From assembly GCF_017562075.2 (NCBI RefSeq), contig NC_054083.1, positions 11,798,607 to 11,862,606 of the forward strand: DNA of 64,000 bases, in the 5' to 3' direction. Position numbers and translations under genes: made by a program. This document shows positions 39,379 to 50,588 of the stretch, piece by piece; position 1 is the stretch's first letter; the number at the start of each line of letters is the position of its first letter. Origin of the DNA: Anopheles merus (Eukaryota > Arthropoda > Insecta > Diptera > Culicidae). The notes below the pieces were generated by a model. The model worked only from the letters and a program-made list of their open reading frames with translations. It made no database searches and had not been told where the DNA came from.

Positions 39379-42300
39379 GGCCAGAGCCAAGTGTGTTGGC
39401 TCCTCGGGCAAGATACTATCTATATGCACCCGCAACAGACGAGAGCATTTTTCTCATCGCAAAATAACCCCAAATGCACACTCATCAGTTGACCACTCGG
39501 GCCTGGGCCAGGCGGTATGAGGATTTACTAATTTCTGTTCGATGGCTTTTTTGCTGTTGTATTCGTTCATTCAATTCTGATCTCGGATTTTCTCGTTACC
39601 CACCGAAACGTGTAGATTGTAGCAGTACTTCGACAGAGCACTGCTGTTCGCTTCTGCCATATTCTTAATGGCGAGTTTGAAAAGGGAAGCATTTTACGAG
39701 ACCAACAGCTTTTGGCTGTATTTACACGCTCTTTGTGTGAGATTGTTTCAACGACCTTTACATTCACTCTCTTCAAGCCTTGTCCTGTTTCCCGTTCCAA
39801 GAGTTTTGTGCTTTAACAAGTGGAGGTGCTTTACTTCTTCGACAGTTTGGCTTATGATTGGCAGTTACCGTGGGACTGGTGACTACTTTAATTTCAAATG
39901 GTTCCATGCGCTTGGTAACCATTGGTACGCATTATGTTTATTTTTTCCTTTAACTCGTTATTCCTTTTACTTTCGTTCCCAAATGTCATTCTAATAGCTT
40001 AGTATTTTTTCATCCATCCCGCCTGTCGCCCGGCACCCAGTTTTACTTCCAGACACCGTAACAGTCTTTGTTTTCAGCGAGTACTTATTATTTAAAAAAT
40101 GAAACTAATTAAAAATTCTTCTTCGGGCAGCAAGAGAGGCTGAATCCAAACGCACAAAAAACCCCGTCCCAAGGCTGGCAGTGACGAATGGTCTGAGATG
40201 ATCCAATCCGCAACAGAAGGGAGACGCACAACGTGGGAAACAAAATGCATCCGAAAAAAAAGTTAATTTCACTTGCTCTGAGTTTGCTAGACGTAAAATG
40301 ATTTTTTTCTTCTTGTCGTTGGTGCAAAGAAAGAAGTCCTCTGTCAGGGTTTTATTAATTAAAACATAAATGGAAAACAAGTCTGGCGGTACGATTGCAC
40401 GGAAAGGGTATTTCGCTAACGATGTTGAATCCGTAAAGTGAAGTTCACTTTTTAAATTCCGTGGTACGAGTGAGTGTCCTTTATTCGGACACACTAAGAT
40501 GCAAAGTTTAAGTGCTGTATTTAACACTATACTCGACGTGTAAATCAAACCATTTCTTCTACCACCGTTGAAATTTTTAACGAAAACCGAAGGTGAGACC
40601 AAATTATTTGCGAGGCTGATATAAAACGCAGAATTATTGGTTATCCCCCAACCGGAACGTGATTGGAACGAGCGTTTTCATCACACTGCTAATCGGAAGA
40701 AAATTACTCCAATCACGTATTCTCACTCCAAGTTCAATCTCTTGCCAAACCCTACAAAGATACCCCAGAAAATCTACTTCCAATGATGCGTTGAGTCCTT
40801 TTCCACGCTCCCAACATAAGGACACGTTCGAAAATAACAAAAACAGTACCATTTTACGGAGAAAGTGTTGTTTTTTTATTTGTGTGCGCTCGGTTAGTCG
40901 TCGATTGGAAAGGGTTCCCTCTGCAAAAGCCTCATCACGGTATCTTCGTGAGGAACGTAACAACTACGTAAAAGCGGACAACCGTTCGTTCGATCACGCA
41001 ACAGAAACAGACCCTCAGGCAAACCCCTCTACCAAACCACATTGATGGCAGGAAAATGGGTCACCAGATAAGATCGGTCCGTACTAAAATATTCCACAAA
41101 CATCTTGCCATTTCTTTCTCTCTGTCTCCAACTTTCACTCCCTCACAGTGCTGGATTTCGATGATTTCGGGGTTTGTGTTACTTTTATCGTCAAATTAAA
41201 ACGCCAAAATGAATTGTTTTACTATCGCACGAACGTCTGTCGGAGTCCGTGTTACAGGACAATCTCTGGAACGAGGAGAAAAACATCCCTCGCTATCGAT
41301 CTGTTTGACACGCACTCCCTTAAGCAGCACGTTTTGGCAAAAGCAGTCTGTCGCTTACTTTTTCACCGACTCTTGGATTACTCTGCTGGCTGGCAACGGA
41401 TGAATCGGAATTGAACGATGAATGAAAGGATGATGAAGAAATAGAGAGTCCACGAGATAAGATAGCACTGGGACATAAAATGAAAATCCTCCCGTTCCGG
41501 AAGGCTGTTGCTACATCGGAACAGTTAGCCAAGTTCTACCAACTTTCATTTCGCCCAACGACTGTAATTTACTACACACCAACGGGTTGTATGTACTAGA
41601 TTGTGTTTTTGTCTTTCTTCATTTCATAACATCTTTTGCTTGCTTTAACGCAGAGCAGCACTTCTTTGAACAAATTGCAACTGTTGCACTTAACATCGCC
41701 CAAGAATAATTCAAGTGCTTTACCCATCTTTTCGTCCATTACATTCCAACCGAAATGGCACACGAGGCACGCATAATGGTGACACTCCTACAACAAAAGC
41801 CCTTGGAAACATTATCTGGACTTCAATCTCGATAAAAAGTAAGCTTGCTGCCCATTTCTTCGCTGTCTCACTTTGACGTGCCCCGATAAGGGCCCTTGTG
41901 CAGTCAAGAGCAAGCACACCAAAGCAGATAGAAACGGATAATGATGAAAAACGTAACAGCATTTGAACGCTGGAGGCACAAAAAATAGTCACTGCTGTCT
42001 TGAGATAGAAGTCACACTCACTAAACCGTGATAAATTCAAACCCATCTGAACAGCTGCCCGAGCAGAACGGGCAGCGGAATTAAAAGCGCAAGCGGACGT
42101 CGAGCGAATCAAGCAGAAGACTTAATTCGTTGAGAGTGGCATTCTTTTCTATAGTTTGTAAGGGTGGTGTTCGTCCACACTTCGCTTCAGATTCGAGCTT
42201 AATGTATCTGTTTCGAAGTTAACAAAGAATACAGTATAAAAAAAACTTCAATCCTAGCAAAAATCAATGAGTAAAAAGAAACTTTTTCTCAATGAAACAA

Positions 42301-45300
42301 AGCACTCTTATCGGGGGGTTGTGCCATAATGAGTTCACAGCGTAGTAAAAAAAAGAACCTCTTGGTCGAATAAAGCACAAGAGTTCTTTCTTTTGTAACC
42401 ATCGTACTGTACACCGGCGGTATATCTTGTCCTGTTTCGTTTGCTTTTCGTTTGCTGAAACTATTCCCAGCAGCGGTGTCAACTTGAACCGAGCCACAAA
42501 ATGACAACGAGTGAGTGAAGCACCAGCTGCCCAGATGGCCCGGAGCCATGTTTTCTGTCAATTTCTTCGATTGCTTGCACGTCACCCTGTTGGATTGCCA
42601 GGACCAGCAGGAAAAGGGTCCGTCGCTCCACCTAGACGATGTCTTCAGCTTGTCAGCCAAACCGCTTGGAGACGTTCATTCGTTCAATCTCTATGGAGAG
42701 CATCTTGGAGGTCGCAAGCGCCAACCAACCTCACATTGGATATAGATTTGATTGAAGTCATTTAAATGGAGATTACTCTAGTAAATACATAATTTATACG
42801 ATCATGTGTACCATCGAGCTGTCATGTCGGAGTGTGTGTGTGCTTGTTGAATGGGGCGGAGGAATTTTCACTTGCGTATGGTGCGAACAGGACATCGACG
42901 AAACAGCAGTAGAATTGAAAGATTACATGTATAATTCAGTGAGAAATTTATTTTGAGTTCAATTTGTTCGCCCTGGGTGCAGGGTTGTCGTGCTTACGTC
43001 GAGCGCTACTTCGTCCAACTGGTGGCAGTTTTGTGTTAGGATTATTGATGATCCGCACCGAGACCACTGACTAGTGAAATATTGAATCTTGATTTATTTG
43101 ATAGCACATCGTTGAAATGTTGCCACCGAGGGACAATCTTTTGTCGAGAGCGATCGAAGTGAGCGTAAGAAAAATCTTTAGAAGAAGAATGACTGCTTGG
43201 CCCGTTGTTGCTATCGGTAATCGTGTACAGGCTAGTATTATTACGACGTATTATTATTAAAAGCCAATCGAACGGATTTCAATCAAATCCTCTGAACCAG
43301 TTCATCTATGATGTAAAACTCAGCACCATCCGAGAAGGAGATGATTACACGTGGTGCTTTGGTACCAACAACGAAATTAAACTACACTCCTTTACAATAT
43401 TCGAAGGAGTCCTCGGTTACAGTGTGCTAGAAACACTGCCGCACGATCCCTTCTTTACGTACGGAAACATCCCCAACAACACAAAAAGTAATTAAATTTC
43501 TGTTACACCGCTTTGATGTAGACGTCAAGAGAAAGTTGATTGCTTTCTGGCTCTTCGTGTAATAGCAAATCAGAACCAGAGCTGCTCAACCGGTACCACT
43601 ACAGCGGAGGTGTTGCAAGGAAAATTGATCGTTTGAACTCGGTAACTATCGACAGCGAGTCGACGAAAAACAGTTGCAATCACGAGGACTATTTCTAGAG
43701 ATCCATCCGGCACAAAGGATTATGCTCGTTTCCTTCTACATCAAAGCCTGTACGGATATTTGAAGAACATGCTCTTTGTGGAACTGGCGAAACATAAATT
43801 GAAACATGTTTTCTATTTTCCAAGTTTACATCCTTAATCGTTATTAAATCTAAAGGTGCCTCAGTAATTAGCAAAAGGTTTATGTCTAAAAATAGTTTTA
43901 ATTTGCATCACATTAAATTTACATATTTTTCAAGTTGAATGGCGAATGTTTCTTGTATATGAAGGTCACTTAATATGTTTGCTTTAAAATCTCCTCATAC
44001 AGTCTTGCAAACACAAAAGATAAACACAATACAGCTTAACTTGATTTTGACCTAAAAATGCTACCGATGTATCTCATTCAGCACAAAGTGCTTGTAATTC
44101 CTATCACGCGGTTAGAAAACTTTTTCACCTACTTGGCAATAAAATACTATTCCGTCGGATGACTTCATTCACCGTACTGAGCCCATGAAACCTTTCCTGC
44201 ATCAACAGCAAGCAGGGAGAAGAAAAACGTGCCACCACCCTTCGAAAACGAAAGTGAAATGGGAAAAGTTTCCCACAAAACCTCCAAATAGTGCAATAAA
44301 AAGGACAGCGAAATCGCCACGAATTGGCTATCGAACGTTTGACAGTGTGAGAGATGTGTGTGGCACACCAAACCAAACAAAAACATACAACAACAAAAAT
44401 CCCATAAACTCATAGCCCCTTGTACCAAACCACGGGAACATCTTCAAACGGGCGAACCGTGCCTCTTTGGTCAAGACTTCGAAGCACACACACAAACACA
44501 CACACACATACCGACAAATACAAGCGGAGAAAATAATAAATTACCTCCATTTGTTGTGAAAGTGGAATCGCGCCAATGCAGCCCCAAAAACGTACGAGAA
44601 ATGAAATTGTTTCGTCGAGTTTTGTGCGCGTGTTCACGCCGCTGGAATGTCGATGGGAATTCGTACTTCGCGCACCTCCAACCGGAACTCAGATATGATG
44701 GAGTTTTATTACATCCATTATTACTGGCCATCACGAGCGCGATGCGATCAAGACGGGACAGGGAAGAGGACATTTGGGTGGCAATTGATGCGACGCTGTC
44801 TAGGCTAGGCAATCAGAAAGTATTATAATGTTACATCGATGCGAGCGAGTACTAGGTCGACGAATAACAACCCGTCGTCAGTTTGAGCGTGCGTCCGAAA
44901 TCGATCTTCGAAGGTCCTTAAAACTTTTTATCACTTCCGATGTTGCGGTTGTTTCGGCTTCACTCTCTAGCGTGCAACTTCATTTTGCCTTCGGTCTGTA
45001 GGTGTCGGTGCTATTGTTTTGCTCAGCTTATCTGTTCGTTATTGAAGATGAAGCTCACACACAAGAAACATCCACCAAGCTAGACCAGTTGTCCCGGAAA
45101 ACTCACTTCGTAGCGCTGATAGCAAGAACCAGCGGCGTGATGAAAACCGGTCAAAAGATGGACCAAAGTTTGCGAGCGACTAACCGCCGAAATTGTTTGT
45201 CCCGTGGGGTGTCTTGTTCGAAACCGTCGCCAACAGAACATGCTGAGTAAGGACAATCGAAGTGCCCTTCATCGAGTGCTCATGCTTTCGGTGGGTCGGT

Positions 45301-45352
45301 GGTTAAACTTGGGACCATTTCGCAATACTGTACAGAATGAGTACCCACACAT

Positions 45353-45370
45353 ACACACACACACACACAC
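45353..45370 (+). repeat. (AC)9 microsatellite
   Basis: Perfect AC repeat of 18 bp, preceded by shorter AC-rich sequence. Confidence 0.95.
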
Positions 45371-46374
45371 ATAACCCCTAGATCGTTAAGCAAAAGTTTA
45401 CCAGTTGGGGACGCTTGCTTCGGGGACGTGTGTATGTTTTAGGACCGAAGAGAGCATCTCAAGGAAAAGCAAACCCCCACAGGGATATCATCAATACGTC
45501 GAGCGACGGGCACATACTTTCCAATCAATTTTTTTGTGCCGTGTTGCCGTGTCCATACCGTCTCTTCTTTTCCTGTCGTGGAGGACGTTTTGCACGGCCA
45601 AAGACGACAACGTCTCACGAGGATCGTCACGAGCCGAACATTATGTCACATCGAGCCACCATGTGCCCTGTGCTGGGTGAAACGTACCATATAACCGCTT
45701 GGTACGGAAAACTTTCCCTCTATCCTTTCCCGACTTTTAGCGAGCGACGTCTCCTTGCCTTCTCCTTCTCTTCTTTGCGGGTGATTGACCCGCCACGACC
45801 GCAGCCGAGTATGGCCGCGGGTAAGGGGAGGGGGTGAGAGTTACACAACAAAAGTTTTTTGCTCTCCCAAGTGCTTCTGGTAAATGTTGAAGATGTATGT
45901 TGCTTTTTTGCAACCCCAAACCGTTGCTTCTGCCAGCCAGCATGGTTCGGGTGTTGTTTGTCCGCATACGAATATTGAACACCGAGACGGTTCCGGATGA
46001 TCGGAAGGAATCAAGCAAGATCTGGTAAATAACAACAGCATCCATTGCTTCCCCACCGACCACCGCTGTCAATGAGATGTAATAAAATATATTTACTGAC
46101 ATATTCGCATAAATAAAGTACACTTCGACGCGATATTCGTTTCGTTGGCTTCTGGGTTGGCCATCGAGGAAAACAAAACTGGCGACAACAAAAAAAAACA
46201 ACAAGAAAGGAAACGAACTTTTCTCAACAGGAGCATAGAACAAGCGAAATATATTCACCAGCAGTTGTCAAAGTTTTCGCCAAGGGAAGCGTCCAGTACA
46301 CTAAACAACGCTACTCCGCACCTAGCCCAAGGCCCATCATCTTGTTTTTACACACTCACACACTTTTACTTCTA

Positions 46375-46377
<3 letters not shown>

Positions 46378-46441
<64 letters not shown>
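46378..46441 (+). repeat. (CT)32 microsatellite / polypyrimidine tract
   Basis: 64 bp of perfect CT on the + strand. In RNA this is a PTB/hephaestus-type pyrimidine tract; on the minus strand it is (GA)n, the sequence recognised by GAGA factor (Trl). It is followed by TATCAATCC, and no AG acceptor with a plausible exon directly follows. Confidence 0.98.
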
Positions 46442-46447
<6 letters not shown>

Positions 46448-46994
46448 CCTGCTTTCCTTCTGCGCGATATCCCTTAGGGAAAAGGAGTGGCAAAGTTTTT
46501 CATTCATCGTTCGCATCGAAAAGTACGTTTCGTTTAGTACCTCCCGGTAGATTTCGCTCGTCCAATACATCGCACCAAATGGCGCAGGAAGATTAAAGAC
46601 CTTGCGTTCTCTGGGTGTCCTTGGCTGATGAGCATCCTTTCCTCGTTTGTTATCCTTACGCGTACAAAACACTTTTTAATGACGTTTTCCTCCTCCATAA
46701 TCTCCCATTCCACGAACTGGCACGGTACGGGCAGGGGGTGCGATGCGTATTTAGAAAGTTTTCAGTTTCAACACTTCCGCACTTTTCCGTAATCACCCCT
46801 TTTTTGGTGCGGTACGGATTGAACAATTGAAATCCGAACTCGGTGGAAGTTTTTTTTTTCTTTGCTGGAATAAAAAGCAATCCGCAGCAAGAAAGCCAAC
46901 CCTCGCTCTCGTTCCTGGTATTCGTGTAATTCTAATTTAATTTAAACCCTCGTTGAGAGACTTTTTACATCGAATGTAATATGGATGGGCGAAT

Positions 46995-47010
46995 GGGGGG
47001 GGGGGGGGGG
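46995..47010 (+). repeat. G16 homopolymer followed by A and G5
   Basis: Sixteen G in a row, then A and five more G. Long G runs are unusual in insect introns and can form quadruplexes in DNA or RNA; they are also error-prone in sequencing. Confidence 0.95.
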
Positions 47011-48370
47011 AGGGGGAGTATTTAGCGCTATTCGGGAACCCTTCTCGAAACGTATAGGCATTTCCCTGTGCCGTGCTCGATGAGTTTCGACCAAGAGGGA
47101 CTCTGACACAAGAGACTGATGGAAGATAAAAATGATGATTTCTCTCACTCACACTTTCGATCTCCTGCGTAGGTATGCCTTTGTCGAAATAATACGATTT
47201 TGCTCTGCACATCGCTGTACTTCGGGAGGGTTTTCCTTCCGTTGGCGTCTTGAGACCGTCGTCCGTCGTTCCCTGAGACGGTAATGCGTTTTTAATGTTT
47301 CGGTAGCACAATATATAACAGGCACACTGTACACTTGTTTAAAATGAATATAATTCATTCGGTTTTGTCCCGTCGGGCCACTGCTCGCGTGGCTCGAGAC
47401 GTCTACCGAATTGTTATTGTTGTGATCTGTGTCTGTTTCTGCGTATGTGGGCAGAAGTTTCACCAATATTTTCTTTTTCACCGCCGATGAGCCTATAGCC
47501 CTCTCGGTAGACATGGCGGAGTTGAACCGCCAGGGGAATCATCCATAAACATTTTCAATGAAAGCTTTTGACGAACGTTATCATCCATTTTCTTGTTCTC
47601 CCATGAGCCAGTTCGCTTGAAAGGCTCACCCCACCCGGGAGGCTCATAAAAAAATAATTCCAAACACCGATGACTACTTTGGACGGCGGCAGACGAAAGA
47701 AAAGCAAATGCTGATCTCTTTTTTTTGCTTCCACAGCCACCGCAAGCCACCACAGGTTGAACAGGCAGAAGAGAAAAAAAATATTCGCTTTTTTATGCAA
47801 ATGTCGTTACAAAGAGCATACACGCTGAAATGAAAATGGCACATTCAACAAGAGAACGGTCGCACGGGCATTACGCCAGAAGGATACAATACAGACACGG
47901 CATGAAACACAAACTTCTTCTCGTCTGCTCCAGCATGCCCGCGAGGACATGGCTGTGCAGGTTCCTCAGGGTTTTCTCGGTGACAGAAATTACTTGTTCA
48001 ATGGGTACAGGGGTACACAGCTTCTAAAAAAGACCTCAGGCAAACGACGATGGAAGGAAAATTTCATTTTACGATCGTGCTCGCGATACTTCCCCTGCCC
48101 TCTCCTCTCTTCCTCTTCCCAAGACCATCCAACCTTCGCGGTAGTGAGTTTGGCGGAATACCTTTTTTATTTCATCACGGTGTGGAAGATTTACAATACA
48201 TTGTCTCATGGCTCGTAAAAAACAACCAGCGGAAAAGCAGTTAAAGGCAACCAAATTCCGATCCTTATTATTCCTTTGTAATGATTTCGCTGTATTTTTT
48301 TCTTTTTAATCTCGACTACAATTGTCACAACTTGTAGCTGTGGCTTGTTCTATTTCCATTAAAAAGATGT

Positions 48371-48400
48371 TTATTTTCCTCTCTATCTTTGCAGGTAAGC
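48371..48400 (+). promoter_or_regulatory. Strong candidate recursive splice site (zero-length exon), downstream intron
   Basis: The pyrimidine-rich run from 48371 ends CTTTGCAG at 48394 and is followed immediately by GTAAGC. Both halves are close to ideal: the acceptor has a long tract with only scattered A, and the donor matches GTAAG. It lies 10.64 kb downstream of the RRM2 exon inside an intron of at least 26 kb. Known: insect ratchet points have exactly this Y(n)NCAG|GTAAGT form. If used, the exon ending AAAG would first join 48395, regenerating AAAG|GTAAGC, then splice onward. Use in vivo is inferred. Confidence 0.7.
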
Positions 48401-48437
48401 TTCAGCATGGATTTTAAACATTGAGAGCAAACACTGA

Positions 48438-48446
48438 CTGGTGAGC
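48438..48446 (+). promoter_or_regulatory. Cryptic donor that could define a 46-nt recursive-splice exon
   Basis: CTG|GTGAGC lies 46 nt downstream of the recursive junction at 48394/48395. Known: at many recursive sites a downstream donor allows the region to be first recognised as an exon (RS-exon) before the upstream donor is used. A second donor-like GTAAGC lies about 20 nt further on. The match could be chance, since GTGAGC-type hexamers are common. Confidence 0.35.
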
Positions 48447-50358
48447 TGTCATTTAGTAGTATGTAAGCAACTGTATGTGTTATTGAGGCATCTGTAACGA
48501 TCTTTCGATTTTCTTGTCAACTTGTTTTTTATTTCCTGTAACATGGTATCTTAATTCAATGAATTATGTACCATCTGTACCTCATATTTACCAAATTACG
48601 CTCATTTCTCTTGGACATGACCTCTTGGATGTTCCTTGCATTTAAACAAAATAGGGCCCTTGTACACAGTAAAAAGAGTTATGTTTCAGATGAGTGCAAA
48701 AACTTAAACTATTTAAGCGAAACTATTTTCCTAAATTTTTAAGCATAAATTCAATCATTTGTAATATTCATCCAAATCAAAACTTTCCCAGTCAAATTAC
48801 TTCTGCATTTGATTAAAAAACATGTTTGATTACTAGACATGAAAGCACACTAATATACATAGGTTGATTATTTATCGAGGATATTTTGTAGCTCATCACA
48901 GCTCAAATATTCAGGGAATTTATACGTATAATCGTATTTTGACCGAAAGTAAATTCCTGCTTCAACTCAAATTGGTTGGAATTTAAAGCATGAGCTAAAC
49001 ATTCCATGCTATAGTCATAGTTTGCATCTCAGTCTCTGCATGCTATAAAAGAGGATGTTAGCATATGATTCGAAATGAGCTGCATTTGTTTCCTTTAAAG
49101 CGATTTGATAATAAATGTTGATATTTTAGTTTTATTAAAAAGTTTGTAATTCATCCAATTAAAAAAAGGGTCCACTGTTTCATTCGGTGGCATTTTGCAG
49201 TATCTTTTCATGTGAATGCTTACAAACAATAAACAGTGCCAACATTCCAATCAACCAGTAAGCCTTTTCGGTAAATGTTTGTTGAGTGGCGGATTATCAT
49301 TGCAAATTGCTTTCAATTGGCGACAAATGATTGAGTCGAAAATTGGAAAATTTGGCCGATCCCCCCATCAGATGTCAACGGCTGAAGGTGGTGGTGAAAT
49401 GAGTTTTGAACTGTTTTACTTCCAATGAGTTTCGGAATATTGTTTATTGTTTAATTGTTTATTGTTACTTTATCAGTAGCTATGCTACTTTGTGTTACTA
49501 ATCTGGTCACTGAATATTTTTTGTTTCTGATGAAACATTTTTCATTTTTAAAGTATGCCATCAAACCTCTTGCAATAACCTCTTTCTCTACTACTTCCAT
49601 CAATTACGAAAAGACATACTTTTTACACCCTTGCGGCCATTCGTTTTCTCGAGAGCAATGCATTCTGTCAGCAGCTCAGTCAACTTCTCCTTTGAAAGCT
49701 GTCCAACTAGTGGCCCAGTGAACGAATAAAAAGGCTCAAACTCGATGGCACCAAGCATTCGTTCCACCACTTGTCGCCCGAATGGCGTGCACTTTATGGC
49801 AGCAGCGAGAACAATTTATACACTGATTGTCCCGAAAGGCAATCCGCTTCTCTCGGTCCAGTTGAGGTCACCTTTCTGGTTGCCGCATTTTTTGCCCTTC
49901 TTACGACTGTGTACGACTAACAAAATGACTGTCTTATCCTTTCGGGGAAGTAGTGCTTGAAAATGAACTTACAAAGTATTGTCGGGCGATGCAAGGCGAG
50001 CGAAAGTATGAGGTAACCCTCGATTTTTCCCGTTTTTTGCTGAGCAAAATTTCCATATTTTTCTCCCACCAAAAACCCACCACCCGCTGCGAACTGAAAT
50101 CATTTTCATCTTTTGCTGTATGACGTTTCGGGATGCTTTCTTTTGGTCCTTTGTCCTTTTTTTATGCAAAAAACCGAAACGGTTGGAGAAGGCAAACGAT
50201 CCGCACAGTACAAAGTACGCCTGTGAGTGCGTTGAATGAATGCCTTAAGGACTTTATGTCTAACTTCCTGCCAGTAAGGACTCCTCCCAAGTGTACCACC
50301 ATCTTCAGCAAGGATGCTGAATTTTCATGCGTTTTGGGGTGTCATTTTACTTCTTGAA

Positions 50359-50588
<230 letters not shown>

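Larger units (their letters stand above)
37752..48394 (+). other. Downstream giant intron, part A (RRM2 exon to candidate recursive site)
   Basis: Begins with the exon's donor. The first 800 bases are AT-rich and hold two UGU clusters and an A13 run (38250-38262). Further on are a 15-bp tandem duplication (39349-39378), an AT-rich stretch (43790-44110), (AC)n at 45353-45370, a (CT)32 tract at 46378-46441 and a G16 run at 46995-47010. I saw no exon matching the expected continuation of RRM2 and no nested gene with recognisable protein features. Confidence 0.75.

Noticed and set aside
41115..41160. Strong pyrimidine tract and CAG acceptor-like sequence at 41147
   Set aside because: No donor of good quality follows within a normal exon length and the encoded peptide is unfamiliar.
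43205..43495. 96-codon open frame with a protein-like C-terminal half (D-D-Y-T-W-C-F-G-T-N-N region)
   Set aside because: Looks a little more protein-like than its neighbours, but I recognise no family, and the upstream sequence gives no splice or start support.
49042..49080. TATAAAAG box near 49043
   Set aside because: No initiator at the expected distance and no open frame or exon downstream.
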